The translations under genes were made by a program, and so were the position numbers. This document shows positions 25,468 through 32,531 of a stretch of DNA of 64,000 bases, one piece after another. Location: the NCBI GenBank assembly GCA_965276635.1, contig CBDIBC010000005.1, forward strand, positions 1,798,001-1,862,000, given 5' to 3'. The notes under the pieces are model-generated. The model ran no database searches. It was not told where the DNA came from and was given only the letters and a program-made list of their open reading frames with translations. This stretch comes from CBDIBC01 sp965276635. Lineage in GTDB: Bacteria; Actinomycetota; Acidimicrobiia; Acidimicrobiales; Palsa-688. Position 1 is the stretch's first letter. Every line of letters begins with the position of its first letter.

Positions 25468-26600
25468 GAGAACCTCTCGGCGGAGAAGGCCGACGCCTCC
25501 TCCGGCAGGTGTCCGGATTCGAGGGCGCATACAACGAGCTCGGCGGTGACGGGGGCCAGCAGGACACCGTTGCGGTAGTGGCCAGTGGCGACGTGCAGCC
25601 CTTCGACGGCCGTCGGTCCGATCAGCGGTGCGTTGTCGGGGGTGGCCGGACGCAAGCCGGCCGTGACCTCCTTGAGGGGAAGCTCACCCACGGCCGGGAC
25701 GAGGTCGACTGCGGCGCGCAGCAACTCCAGAACGGCGCCGGCCCGCACGGAGGTGTCGTACCCGGCCTCCTGCATGGTCGCCCCGACGACGATCTCGCCG
25801 TCGCAGCGGGGCACAATGTACACCGCTTGGCCCTGCACCGTCGCCCGGACGGTCATCGCAAGCGCGACGTCGACGGGGTCGGCTCGCAGCCGTAGGATCT
25901 CGCCCTTCACCGGTCGCACCGGCAGGCGCACCTCGCCGGGTAAGCCACCCAGGTGGGCGAGGCCGGTGCCGGCGGCGAGCACCAGAGTCGGCGCGGCGAG
26001 GGCGGTGCCGTCGTCGAGCACCACCCCCTCCACCGGCCCGTCCGGGCGACCCCGGAGCAGTCCGACGACCGCAGCGGCGCGCACGGCGCCCCCGCGCCGA
26101 GCCACGGCGACCAGGAGGGCATCCACCACCTGGCGCGGGTCGACCTGCCAGTCGCCGCGCACCAGCAGCCCGCCCCTGACCCGCGGCGTGAGGAGCGGCA
26201 CGAGCTCCCGGCAGCTCCGGGAGGACAGCCGCTCGCTGTCCAGCCCGAGCAACTCATGGACGCCGGCCAGCTCGTCGAGGGCGCGGCGGTCGTCCTCGTC
26301 GAAGGCCACCTGCAGGGTCCCGTCACAGCGCAGCCCGAGATCGGCGCCACCGGCGTCCGCGGCCAACTCCTCGGCGAAGGCCGGCCAGCGTCGCACGGAC
26401 GCCAAGCCGAGACGAGTTAGGGGTTCCTCGGCTGCTCGGGCCTCGGTGACCGGGGCCAGCATCCCCGCGGCAGCGCGCGATGCGCCCATCCCCGGAGCAG
26501 GGTCCACGACCACCACCGACCGGCCAGAGCCGAGTGCCCGCCACGCCACCGAGAGGCCCACGATCCCGCCACCGACCACGACCACGTCGGCGACGGTCAA
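25464..26600 (-). CDS. thiO: Glycine oxidase ThiO
   Basis: 378-residue FAD-dependent D-amino-acid-oxidase-family enzyme that oxidises glycine to dehydroglycine for thiazole synthesis. FAD-binding GGGIVGLSVAW, the SRAAAGMLAP flavin loop, WQVDPRQVVDAL, and the C-terminal LRPATPDNAPLIGP and GHYRNGVLLAP motifs are all present. It overlaps thiE upstream by ATGA. This is the aerobic ThiO route rather than ThiH. Confidence 0.93.
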   Translation of the reverse strand: MTVADVVVVGGGIVGLSVAWRALGSGRSVVVVDPAPGMGASRAAAGMLAPVTEARAAEEPLTRLGLASVRRWPAFAEELAADAGGADLGLRCDGTLQVAFDEDDRRALDELAGVHELLGLDSERLSSRSCRELVPLLTPRVRGGLLVRGDWQVDPRQVVDALLVAVARRGGAVRAAAVVGLLRGRPDGPVEGVVLDDGTALAAPTLVLAAGTGLAHLGGLPGEVRLPVRPVKGEILRLRADPVDVALAMTVRATVQGQAVYIVPRCDGEIVVGATMQEAGYDTSVRAGAVLELLRAAVDLVPAVGELPLKEVTAGLRPATPDNAPLIGPTAVEGLHVATGHYRNGVLLAPVTAELVVCALESGHLPEEASAFSAERFS

Positions 26601-27199
26601 GGACGCGCTCCGCTGCGGATGGGGTGCTCCCCTGCGCCGCCGGCCAGGGCCTCGACGAGGGCGCGAACGGCGGCGCCAGGATCGGCGGCGTCGGAGACCG
26701 CCCCGACCACAGCCACGCTGTGGACACCGGCGGCGAGCAGCGGGGCAGGACGTTCAGCAGTCACCCCCCCGGTAGCGATGACCGGCACCTCCGAGTCGCC
26801 GCAGACGACCCCGACCCCCTCGACACCGATCGGCTCCGGAAGGCCGCTCTTGGTCCGGGTCGCAAAGGCCGGTCCGGTTCCGAGGTAGGAGGCCCCGTCG
26901 GCAACGGCCGCCTGGGCTGACAGCGGGTCACGGACGGTGGCACCGATCAACAGCCCCGGGCCGGCCACCGCGCGAGCCCGAGCGACCGGCAGGTCCTCCG
27001 CGCCGAGGTGCACCCCGGGCGCGCCGGCCGCCAAGGCCACGTCGAGTCGGTCATCGACCATGCAGGTCGCCCGGTAGGGGCTACACAGCGCCAACGCCGC
27101 ATCTACGACGGCGAACACTTCGCGATCACACGCCTCCTTGACCCTGATCTGCAGGACATCGATGCCGGCGTCGAGGGCGGTGGGCAGCCAGCGGGTCAC
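26597..27199 (-). CDS. thiE: Thiamine-phosphate synthase, first gene of the operon, N terminus apparently frameshifted
   Basis: About 200 residues with VLQIRVK, CMVDDRLDVALAAGAPGVHLG, GATVRDP, LGTGPAFATRTKSG and VIATGGVTAE, matching ThiE, which couples HMP-PP and thiazole phosphate. The GTG at 27199 starts with TRWLPTALDAG. The expected first beta strand (CHLVTDTRFGRD) is present immediately upstream but in another frame (27205-27240), so one base seems lost or gained near 27200. Either the protein lacks strand 1, or there is an assembly error, or the gene is newly inactivated. It sits just after the TPP riboswitch. Confidence 0.8.
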   Translation of the reverse strand: MTRWLPTALDAGIDVLQIRVKEACDREVFAVVDAALALCSPYRATCMVDDRLDVALAAGAPGVHLGAEDLPVARARAVAGPGLLIGATVRDPLSAQAAVADGASYLGTGPAFATRTKSGLPEPIGVEGVGVVCGDSEVPVIATGGVTAERPAPLLAAGVHSVAVVGAVSDAADPGAAVRALVEALAGGAGEHPIRSGARP

Positions 27200-27249
27200 G
27201 CCCGAACCGGGTATCAGTGACGAGATGGCAGCAGCCGAGCACGTTGTGA

Positions 27250-27337
27250 ATCTCCCTTCGCCGGCATGACCCGGATCAGGTTCGACGGTCGGGCGACTGC
27301 ATCGCCCCTCTCAGCCCGGTCGCCCCGGACTCCCGTG
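27250..27337 (-). promoter_or_regulatory. TPP riboswitch (THI element) before the thiamine operon
   Basis: On the minus strand the element shows the conserved CTGAGA core (CGGGCTGAGAGGGG), the AACCTGATCCGGGT stretch and the CGGCGAAGGGA closing part, all in order. These are hallmarks of the thiamine pyrophosphate aptamer (RF00059). It should repress the seven-gene operon when TPP is abundant; there is little room for a terminator, so control of translation initiation is likely. Confidence 0.95.
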
Positions 27338-27357
27338 GAGGTGGAAAGCTAAAAATA

Positions 27358-27363
27358 AGTATA
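27358..27363 (-). promoter_or_regulatory. -10 element of the thiamine operon promoter
   Basis: TATACT on the minus strand, in an AT-rich patch about 20 bases before the riboswitch aptamer. No good -35 hexamer is evident in the GC-rich sequence upstream. Confidence 0.5.
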
Positions 27364-27617
27364 GCGCCCGGGGCGTCCCGCCGCAGGTCGCGTCTGCACC
27401 GGGCGCCAGTCCTGTCGCCGTAGGAACCGGTGCACTGACCCGATGTACTGAGAGAGGCCCTCGGAGCAGCTGTCGTCTTGCCTGAACTGGCCAGATAGGC
27501 CTCATCGAACGTCGTCCCCCTGCCACGGACGGTCGACGTACAGAACGACGCAGTCACCGGCCTCGGCGGCCGTCACACGCCGCGCCCGAGCCGGCGTTCG
27601 GCGCCGGGTGAGGACTC
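27364..27617. other. Spacer between the thiamine promoter and the second integrase copy
   Basis: About 250 bases. A minus-strand open stretch (TAAEAGDCVVLYVDRPWQGDD near 27520-27580) has protein-like composition but no start, ribosome site or known family. Nothing definite. Confidence 0.35.
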
Positions 27618-28216
27618 TGCTGGTGGGTCTTGGTCGGCCCTTCGGTGGCTTGTTGGTGGACGACGGTCAGGGAACGAGCGATGGTCAGGGTGCGCCGGTT
27701 CCAGTCGATGTCGGACCACCTGAGCGCGCACAGCTCGCCTCGGCGGGCGCCGGTCACCGCGGCCAGCACGATCGCCGCCGCGAGCACCGGGTCGGTGTCT
27801 TGGGCGGCGGCGACCGGTCGTTTGACTGTGGCCGGGTCGGGGGCGGAGGCGGAGGGGCGCGCCGGGCGGGGTGGGGAGGCGGCGTCGGCGGGGTTGACCG
27901 ACGGCCACCCTCATTTCACGGCCCGGTGCAGGGAGGCGGAGAAGATGGCATGGTGGCGGCGCACTGACGACGCCGAGAGGCCGCGAGCTCGCAGCGTTCG
28001 GTTGAAGCGGTCCAGGTGCTCGGCGCTCAGTCGGTCCAGGCGGACATCTCCCAAGGTCGGCAGGATGTTCTTGTCGATGGTGCGGCGGTGCTCGCCCATG
28101 GTGTACACCGAGCGCTCCGCGTCGATGTCGGCCAGCCACGCCTCCAGCAGGCTGGCCACGGTGCCGGCATTCGCTTTGACCTGTCTGCGCTCCACGTCGG
28201 CCACCAGCTTGGACAT
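27618..28216 (-). pseudogene. int: Tyrosine integrase (copy 2), same in-frame stop, catalytic end deleted
   Basis: Almost identical to copy 1 in the N-terminal half, including the TGA after AVK (27911-27913). The match stops at 27618, just after TEGPTKTHQ, so the HxxR and Tyr parts of the catalytic domain are gone. It therefore cannot be active even with readthrough. Differences from copy 1 include Arg/His at two sites (AERL/AEHL, SLRR/SLHR). Confidence 0.88.
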
Positions 28217-28400
28217 GAACGTCTGGGCTTGGCGGCGGGTGCCGGTGAATTTGGGCGACCCGTGGGTCGTCTTCCAGTTGCTACCGTGGTGGGCTGCTGA
28301 CGCCGGTCGGTGCCCTCCTCCGTGCTCCGAGAGGCGGCGGTGAGCACCAGGCGCCCATCAGGCCCGAGTAGCTCAGACGGCAGAGCAACGCACTCGTAAT
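27618..28400 (+). repeat. ~780-bp direct repeat, copy 2 (integrase part plus tRNA-Thr 5' half)
   Basis: Partner of 13442-14223, same orientation, 14.2 kb apart. The left limit coincides with truncation of the integrase and the right limit lies just after the anticodon loop of the intact tRNA. Confidence 0.9.
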
Positions 28401-28434
28401 GCGTAGGTCAGGAGTTCGATTCTCCTCTCGGGCT
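28362..28434 (+). tRNA. tRNA-Thr (anticodon CGT)
   Basis: A complete 73-base cloverleaf without encoded CCA. Acceptor GCCCGAG pairs with CTCGGGC, the D arm is GCTC...GAGC, the anticodon stem ACGCA/TGCGT encloses loop CTCGTAA, and the T arm is AGGAG-TTCGATT-CTCCT. The anticodon CGT reads ACG codons. The gene is the integration target of the element to its left. Confidence 0.95.
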
Positions 28435-28436
28435 CT

Positions 28437-28614
28437 TCACGCAATGGCGTGGCCGCGCCAGACCCACCATGCTGTCGAGCGCGCCTTCGAGGATCCCCGC
28501 CATGACGCTGCTGGTCTCGCCGGGAACGAGGAACATCGACAGCAGGACGCGCGCCAGCAGTTCGTAGAGGTCGGCGCTGGTGACCCGGACCTCACAGGGT
28601 GACCCGGCCCTCAC
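28437..28614 (-). pseudogene. Possible TetR-type regulator C-terminal remnant
   Basis: The minus-strand stretch RVTSADLYELLARVLLSMFLV and PGETSSVMAGILEGAL resembles the last helices of TetR-family ligand-binding domains. There is no N-terminal HTH and the upstream part is replaced by tandem repeats. Weak. Confidence 0.3.
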
Positions 28615-28653
28615 AGGGTGACCCGGCCCTCACAGGGTGACCCGGCCCTACGG
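28578..28653 (+). repeat. Four tandem copies of a 19-bp unit
   Basis: Unit GGGTGACCCGGCCCTCACA, two perfect central copies flanked by two diverged ones. Each unit contains a GGGTGACCC near-palindrome. It lies between the tRNA-Thr and rsgA. Confidence 0.85.
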
Positions 28654-28715
28654 AATGCCGGCTGGTAGCTCAGCCGTGGGACAATGGGTCCCCGTCTGAT
28701 TCGCAGGAGTGCTCT

Positions 28716-29774
28716 GTGCCCACCATCCCAGCTGTCCCGGGCTTGCCGGCCCTCGGGTGGGACGACGAGTGGGCGTCCGCGCTGGCCGGGATCGGTGATC
28801 CCACCCTGGCGCCCGCGAGGGTGTCGCGGGTTGATCGCGGCATGTGCACTGTCATGACCGGAACGGCCGAAGTTCGCGCCGGGTTCGAGCGCGGGCTGGA
28901 TGTCGCAGTCGGCGATTGGGTCGCGATGGGCCCCGCCCCCGCCGTCGGTCGCCGAGCCGGGATCGTGGCCGTCCTGCCTCGTCGATGCGTGCTGCGCAGG
29001 GAGGCGGGGGCGAGCCGTGCCGCGCCGCAGCTCGTGGCTGCGAACATCGACACCGTGGTGGTGTGTGATGCGCTCGACGGACGTCTGGGGCTCCGTCACC
29101 TCGAGCGGTTCCTGGCGCTGGCCTGGCAGAGCGGCGCCGACCCGGTGGTGCTGATCACCAAGTCCGATGCCGTCGGGCCGGCTGTGGTCTCCGAGGCGGT
29201 CGCGGCGGTCGCCGCGGTCGCCGAGGGTGTCAGGGTCCTCGTCGTCAGCGCCACGACTGGTGACGGGCTGGCCGAGGTGGAACGTTACCTGGTCCCGGGG
29301 CGTACGGTCGCGCTGCTGGGGCTGTCAGGAGCAGGGAAGTCCACCCTGGTGAACCTGTTGGCGGGGACCGAGATCCTGGCGGCGGGGGCCGTTCGCAGGG
29401 ACGGCAGCGGGCGGCACACGACGACCCATCGACAGCTGGTCCCGCTTCCGGGAGGTGGGCTCTTGATCGACACACCGGGAATGCGAGCGCTGTCGGTGGC
29501 CGGCGCAGGCGACGGCGTGGAGCTGGCATTCCAGGATGTCGAAGCACTTGCCCACGAGTGCACGTATGCGCGTTGCTCCCATGCGGGCGAACGAGGATGT
29601 GCGCTCGCCGCCGCGGTGGCCGACGGCCGCCTGGAGCGTGGCCGGCTGGAGAGCTGGTTGCGGTTGAGGGACGAGCCAGCCTCGCACGATCTCGAGATGA
29701 CGCGCCGCGGCATCGAGCAGCGTAAGCAGCGCAAGGCGGCCAAGGTCGCTGATCGCCGAGCCGCCCGGACGTAG
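28716..29774 (+). CDS. rsgA: Ribosome small subunit-dependent GTPase A
   Basis: 352-residue circularly permuted GTPase that assists late 30S maturation. An OB-fold-like N terminus precedes the G4 motif TKSD (usual NKxD), G1 GLSGAGKST, and G3 DTPG. Permuted order G4-G1-G3 is diagnostic. A C-terminal zinc knuckle follows (CTYARCSHAGERGC). GTG start at 28716. A GACAAT -10-like box lies 32 bases upstream. First gene of the stable chromosomal part. Confidence 0.93.
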   Translation: MPTIPAVPGLPALGWDDEWASALAGIGDPTLAPARVSRVDRGMCTVMTGTAEVRAGFERGLDVAVGDWVAMGPAPAVGRRAGIVAVLPRRCVLRREAGASRAAPQLVAANIDTVVVCDALDGRLGLRHLERFLALAWQSGADPVVLITKSDAVGPAVVSEAVAAVAAVAEGVRVLVVSATTGDGLAEVERYLVPGRTVALLGLSGAGKSTLVNLLAGTEILAAGAVRRDGSGRHTTTHRQLVPLPGGGLLIDTPGMRALSVAGAGDGVELAFQDVEALAHECTYARCSHAGERGCALAAAVADGRLERGRLESWLRLRDEPASHDLEMTRRGIEQRKQRKAAKVADRRAART

Positions 29775-29812
29775 CGGGCCGGGCGGCCACCTGACTCGAT
29801 CGGCGACGGGCT

Positions 29813-30994
29813 GTGTACGCTCGGCCCCTGGTGCGCTACGACCCGTACGATCACGAGCTGCATCGCGATCCCTATCCCCGCTACGCCCAGCTGCGCGACG
29901 ACGCGCCGGTCTACGAGCACCCGGAGCAGGGATGGTTCGCCCTGACCCGCCATGCCGATGTCCTCGCCGCCGTCCACGACTGGCCGCGGTTCTCCTCCGC
30001 TGACGGCATCACGCTCGAGGGGCTGCCTCCGGATGTGCAACCGGAGATGATCGCCATGGACCCGCCCCGCCACGACGAGCTGCGAGACCTGGTCAAGCGG
30101 GCGTTCACGCCCCGTCGCGTCGATCAGCTCGCCGATCGCGTCGGCGTGATCGCCAGGGAGCTGGTGGCCGCCATGGACCCGGCGGACTTGGACCTGGCCC
30201 GCGACCTGGCGGTGCCGCTTCCGGCCCGGGTGATCGCCGAGATGCTCGGGATCCCCGAGGGTGACCATCTGGCGTTCGGCGGGTGGGCGGACGCCTTGCT
30301 GCGTCGGGACGCCAGCGTTCCCGCCACCCTCGACCAGGCCCGGCAGGCCAGCGCCGAGCTGACCGACTACCTGGCCGGCATCATCGTGGCGCGCCGCCGG
30401 CGTCCGACCGACGATCTCGTCGGCGTCCTGGTCGACGCCGCCGGCTCGGGTGAGGGATTGCCCGACGGCGAGCTGCTCGGCTTCTGCCGGCTCCTCTTGG
30501 TGGCGGGGAACGAGACAACGTCGCATCTCATCGGCAACGGCCTGGTCGCGCTGGCGTGTCACCCACAGCAGCGCGACTTGGTCGCTGGCGACAGGGATCT
30601 GGTCGCCACCGCGGTCGAGGAGACCCTCCGATACGACGCGCCCGTCCAGACGGTGGTCCGCACCGTCGGCGTCGATGTGGAGCTCCACGGTGTCGTCATC
30701 CCTGCCGGCGCGAAGGTGGTGCTGGTGATCGGCGCCGCCAACCGCGACGAGCGAGTGTTCGAGGATCCCGACCGCTTCGAGCTGCGCCGCCCGCCGAAGG
30801 CAGTCGTCCAGCACGTGGCGTTCGGCCACGGCATCCATCACTGCCTGGGCGCCGTGCTCGCCCGTCGTGAAGCGGTGCACGCGTTCACGGCGGTCCTCGA
30901 CCGGTTCCCCGACTACCAGCTGGCTGCCGACCACATCGAGGTTGTCCACTCGGCGGCGGTGCGAGGACCGGCCGCCGTTCCAGTGGTGGCCTGA
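29813..30994 (+). CDS. Cytochrome P450
   Basis: 393-residue soluble bacterial P450. Signature features: I-helix LLLVAGNETTSH with the acid/alcohol pair region, ExxR in EETLRYD, the meander DPDRFELRR and the haem loop FGHGIHHCLGAVLARRE with the Cys ligand. PPRHDELRDLVKRAFTPRRV is the B/C-region motif common in CYP107/CYP105-like and related actinobacterial P450s. No ferredoxin gene is adjacent, so the redox partner is elsewhere and the substrate is unknown. Confidence 0.93.
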   Translation: MYARPLVRYDPYDHELHRDPYPRYAQLRDDAPVYEHPEQGWFALTRHADVLAAVHDWPRFSSADGITLEGLPPDVQPEMIAMDPPRHDELRDLVKRAFTPRRVDQLADRVGVIARELVAAMDPADLDLARDLAVPLPARVIAEMLGIPEGDHLAFGGWADALLRRDASVPATLDQARQASAELTDYLAGIIVARRRRPTDDLVGVLVDAAGSGEGLPDGELLGFCRLLLVAGNETTSHLIGNGLVALACHPQQRDLVAGDRDLVATAVEETLRYDAPVQTVVRTVGVDVELHGVVIPAGAKVVLVIGAANRDERVFEDPDRFELRRPPKAVVQHVAFGHGIHHCLGAVLARREAVHAFTAVLDRFPDYQLAADHIEVVHSAAVRGPAAVPVVA

Positions 30995-31073
30995 CGGCGG
31001 CTGGCTGGTCGCCGAGACGACTACATTGAGGTCGACGCCGGGGTCAGGGCCGATGGCAAAAGGGCGGGGAGCA

Positions 31074-32453
31074 ATGAACGATGCGGCCGGGAAGTCGGGG
31101 CGGACGCGGTCGCGGCCCCGTGTCGGAGCCGCAGTGGCCATGGCGTGCGCCCTCGTCGTCGCGGGCGTGCTCCCGGCGGCCGCGCCGGTTGCGGCGGCAG
31201 CAGTCCGGGTGGCCGGATCGGTGTCGGCCCGAGCGGGCACGCCGGGCCCGGACGCCGTCAGCGCCTTCGGCTCGGCCGCAGCTATCCCCCGCAGTGCGTT
31301 GGTCGGGCTGACCGATCCGGTCGTCGGGTTGGCCGCCAGGCGCGACGGCGGTGGCTACTGGCAGGTGGCCTCGGATGGCGGGGTCTTCTCGTTCGGTGAT
31401 GCGGTGTATCACGGGTCGACGGGTGGGGTGGTGTTGCGGGCGCCGGTGGTGGGGATGGCGGCGACGCCTGATGGTGGTGGGTATTGGTTGGTGGCGTCGG
31501 ATGGTGGGGTGTTCTCGTTCGGTGATGCGGTGTATCACGGGTCGACGGGTGGGGTGGTGTTGCGGGCGCCGGTGGTGGGGATGGCGGCGACGCCTGATGG
31601 TGGTGGGTATTGGTTGGTGGCGTCGGATGGTGGGGTGTTCGACTTCGGCGACGCGCCCTTCCTCGGCTCCGACGGCGCCACACCCCATCCGGACGCGCCG
31701 GCCGTGGGCATCGCCGCCTCGGCGGGCAACGGCTACTGGATCGCGTACGGCGCCAACCAGATGGTGCCGGAGATCGCCGCCTACGTGGCGACCCGCTCGG
31801 ACAACGTGACGGTCGCCGTCGACGACCTCACGTCCGGGCGCCAGTACCTGTTCCGCCCCGGGGTGGTCGAGCACACGGCGAGCACCCTGAAGGTCGACAT
31901 CCTGGCCACGCTGCTCACCCAAGCGCAGGCCCAGGGTCGCGGGCTCACCGCGGCCGAGCAGAGCCTCGCCGTCCCCATGATCGAGGACAGCCTCGACAGC
32001 GCGGCCAACACGCTGTGGTCCCGCCTGGGTCCCGGCCCGGTTGGCGCCTTCGAGCGGGCTGCCGGCATGACCCAGACGGTTCCGGCGACCGATGGGATCT
32101 GGGGGACGACCACGACCACGGCCGTGGACCGCCTGACCATGATCCGCACCGTCGTGTCCCCGAACGGGCTCCTCAGCGACGCGTCCCGCGCCTACATCCT
32201 GAACCTGATGGAGCACATCAACCCGACCCAGGACTGGGGAGCGACCGGTGGCGTGCCCCCGGGCGTGACGGTGGCGCTGAAGAACGGCTTCGCCGTCATC
32301 GACGGGTGGCAGATCAACACCACGGGGTGGGTCGACGGCCAAGGCCGCAACTACCTCATCGGCGTGCTGTCCGATCAGAACCGCACCGAGAGCTACGGGA
32401 TCGACACCGTCAGCACCATCTCGGGGATCGTCTGGCGGTCCCTGGCGCCCTGA
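31074..32453 (+). CDS. Secreted protein: tandem YWLVASDGG repeats fused to a serine beta-lactamase-like domain
   Basis: 459 residues. Arg-rich start and a hydrophobic segment ending AAAPVAAAA form a signal peptide. Residues ~75-220 are three to four repeats of about 42 residues (GGGYWLVASDGGVFSFGDA, HGS, PVVGMAATPD), probably a beta-propeller-like or cell-wall-associated module. Residues ~230-459 resemble class A beta-lactamase/serine hydrolases: EHTASTLKVDIL has S-x-x-K, DSAANTLWSRLG the SxN-like region, ALKNGF the KTG-like strand. ATG at 31074 has GGGGAGC upstream; an ATG 21 bases earlier is possible. Role in cell-envelope biology is inferred. Confidence 0.75.
   Translation: MNDAAGKSGRTRSRPRVGAAVAMACALVVAGVLPAAAPVAAAAVRVAGSVSARAGTPGPDAVSAFGSAAAIPRSALVGLTDPVVGLAARRDGGGYWQVASDGGVFSFGDAVYHGSTGGVVLRAPVVGMAATPDGGGYWLVASDGGVFSFGDAVYHGSTGGVVLRAPVVGMAATPDGGGYWLVASDGGVFDFGDAPFLGSDGATPHPDAPAVGIAASAGNGYWIAYGANQMVPEIAAYVATRSDNVTVAVDDLTSGRQYLFRPGVVEHTASTLKVDILATLLTQAQAQGRGLTAAEQSLAVPMIEDSLDSAANTLWSRLGPGPVGAFERAAGMTQTVPATDGIWGTTTTTAVDRLTMIRTVVSPNGLLSDASRAYILNLMEHINPTQDWGATGGVPPGVTVALKNGFAVIDGWQINTTGWVDGQGRNYLIGVLSDQNRTESYGIDTVSTISGIVWRSLAP
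31372..31635 (+). repeat. 126-bp tandem coding repeats with unusual codon use
   Basis: Two almost identical 126-bp units start at 31372 and 31498, and a third begins at 31624 before diverging. They use GGT, GAT, TTG and GTG far more than the flanking parts of the same gene, which prefer C at the third position. Confidence 0.85.
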
Positions 32454-32531
32454 CGCCGACCCCCGCACCATCTTTTTGCCGACGACCCAGGGGAAAGCAG
32501 GAAAACGGACATCGACGCGGAATCGCTCCTT

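Noticed and set aside
28578..28653. CRISPR array
   Set aside because: The units are contiguous with no spacers, and no cas genes are present.
28660..28700. GGTAGCTCAG motif resembling a tRNA D arm upstream of rsgA
   Set aside because: No T arm or closing acceptor strand follows within a tRNA length.
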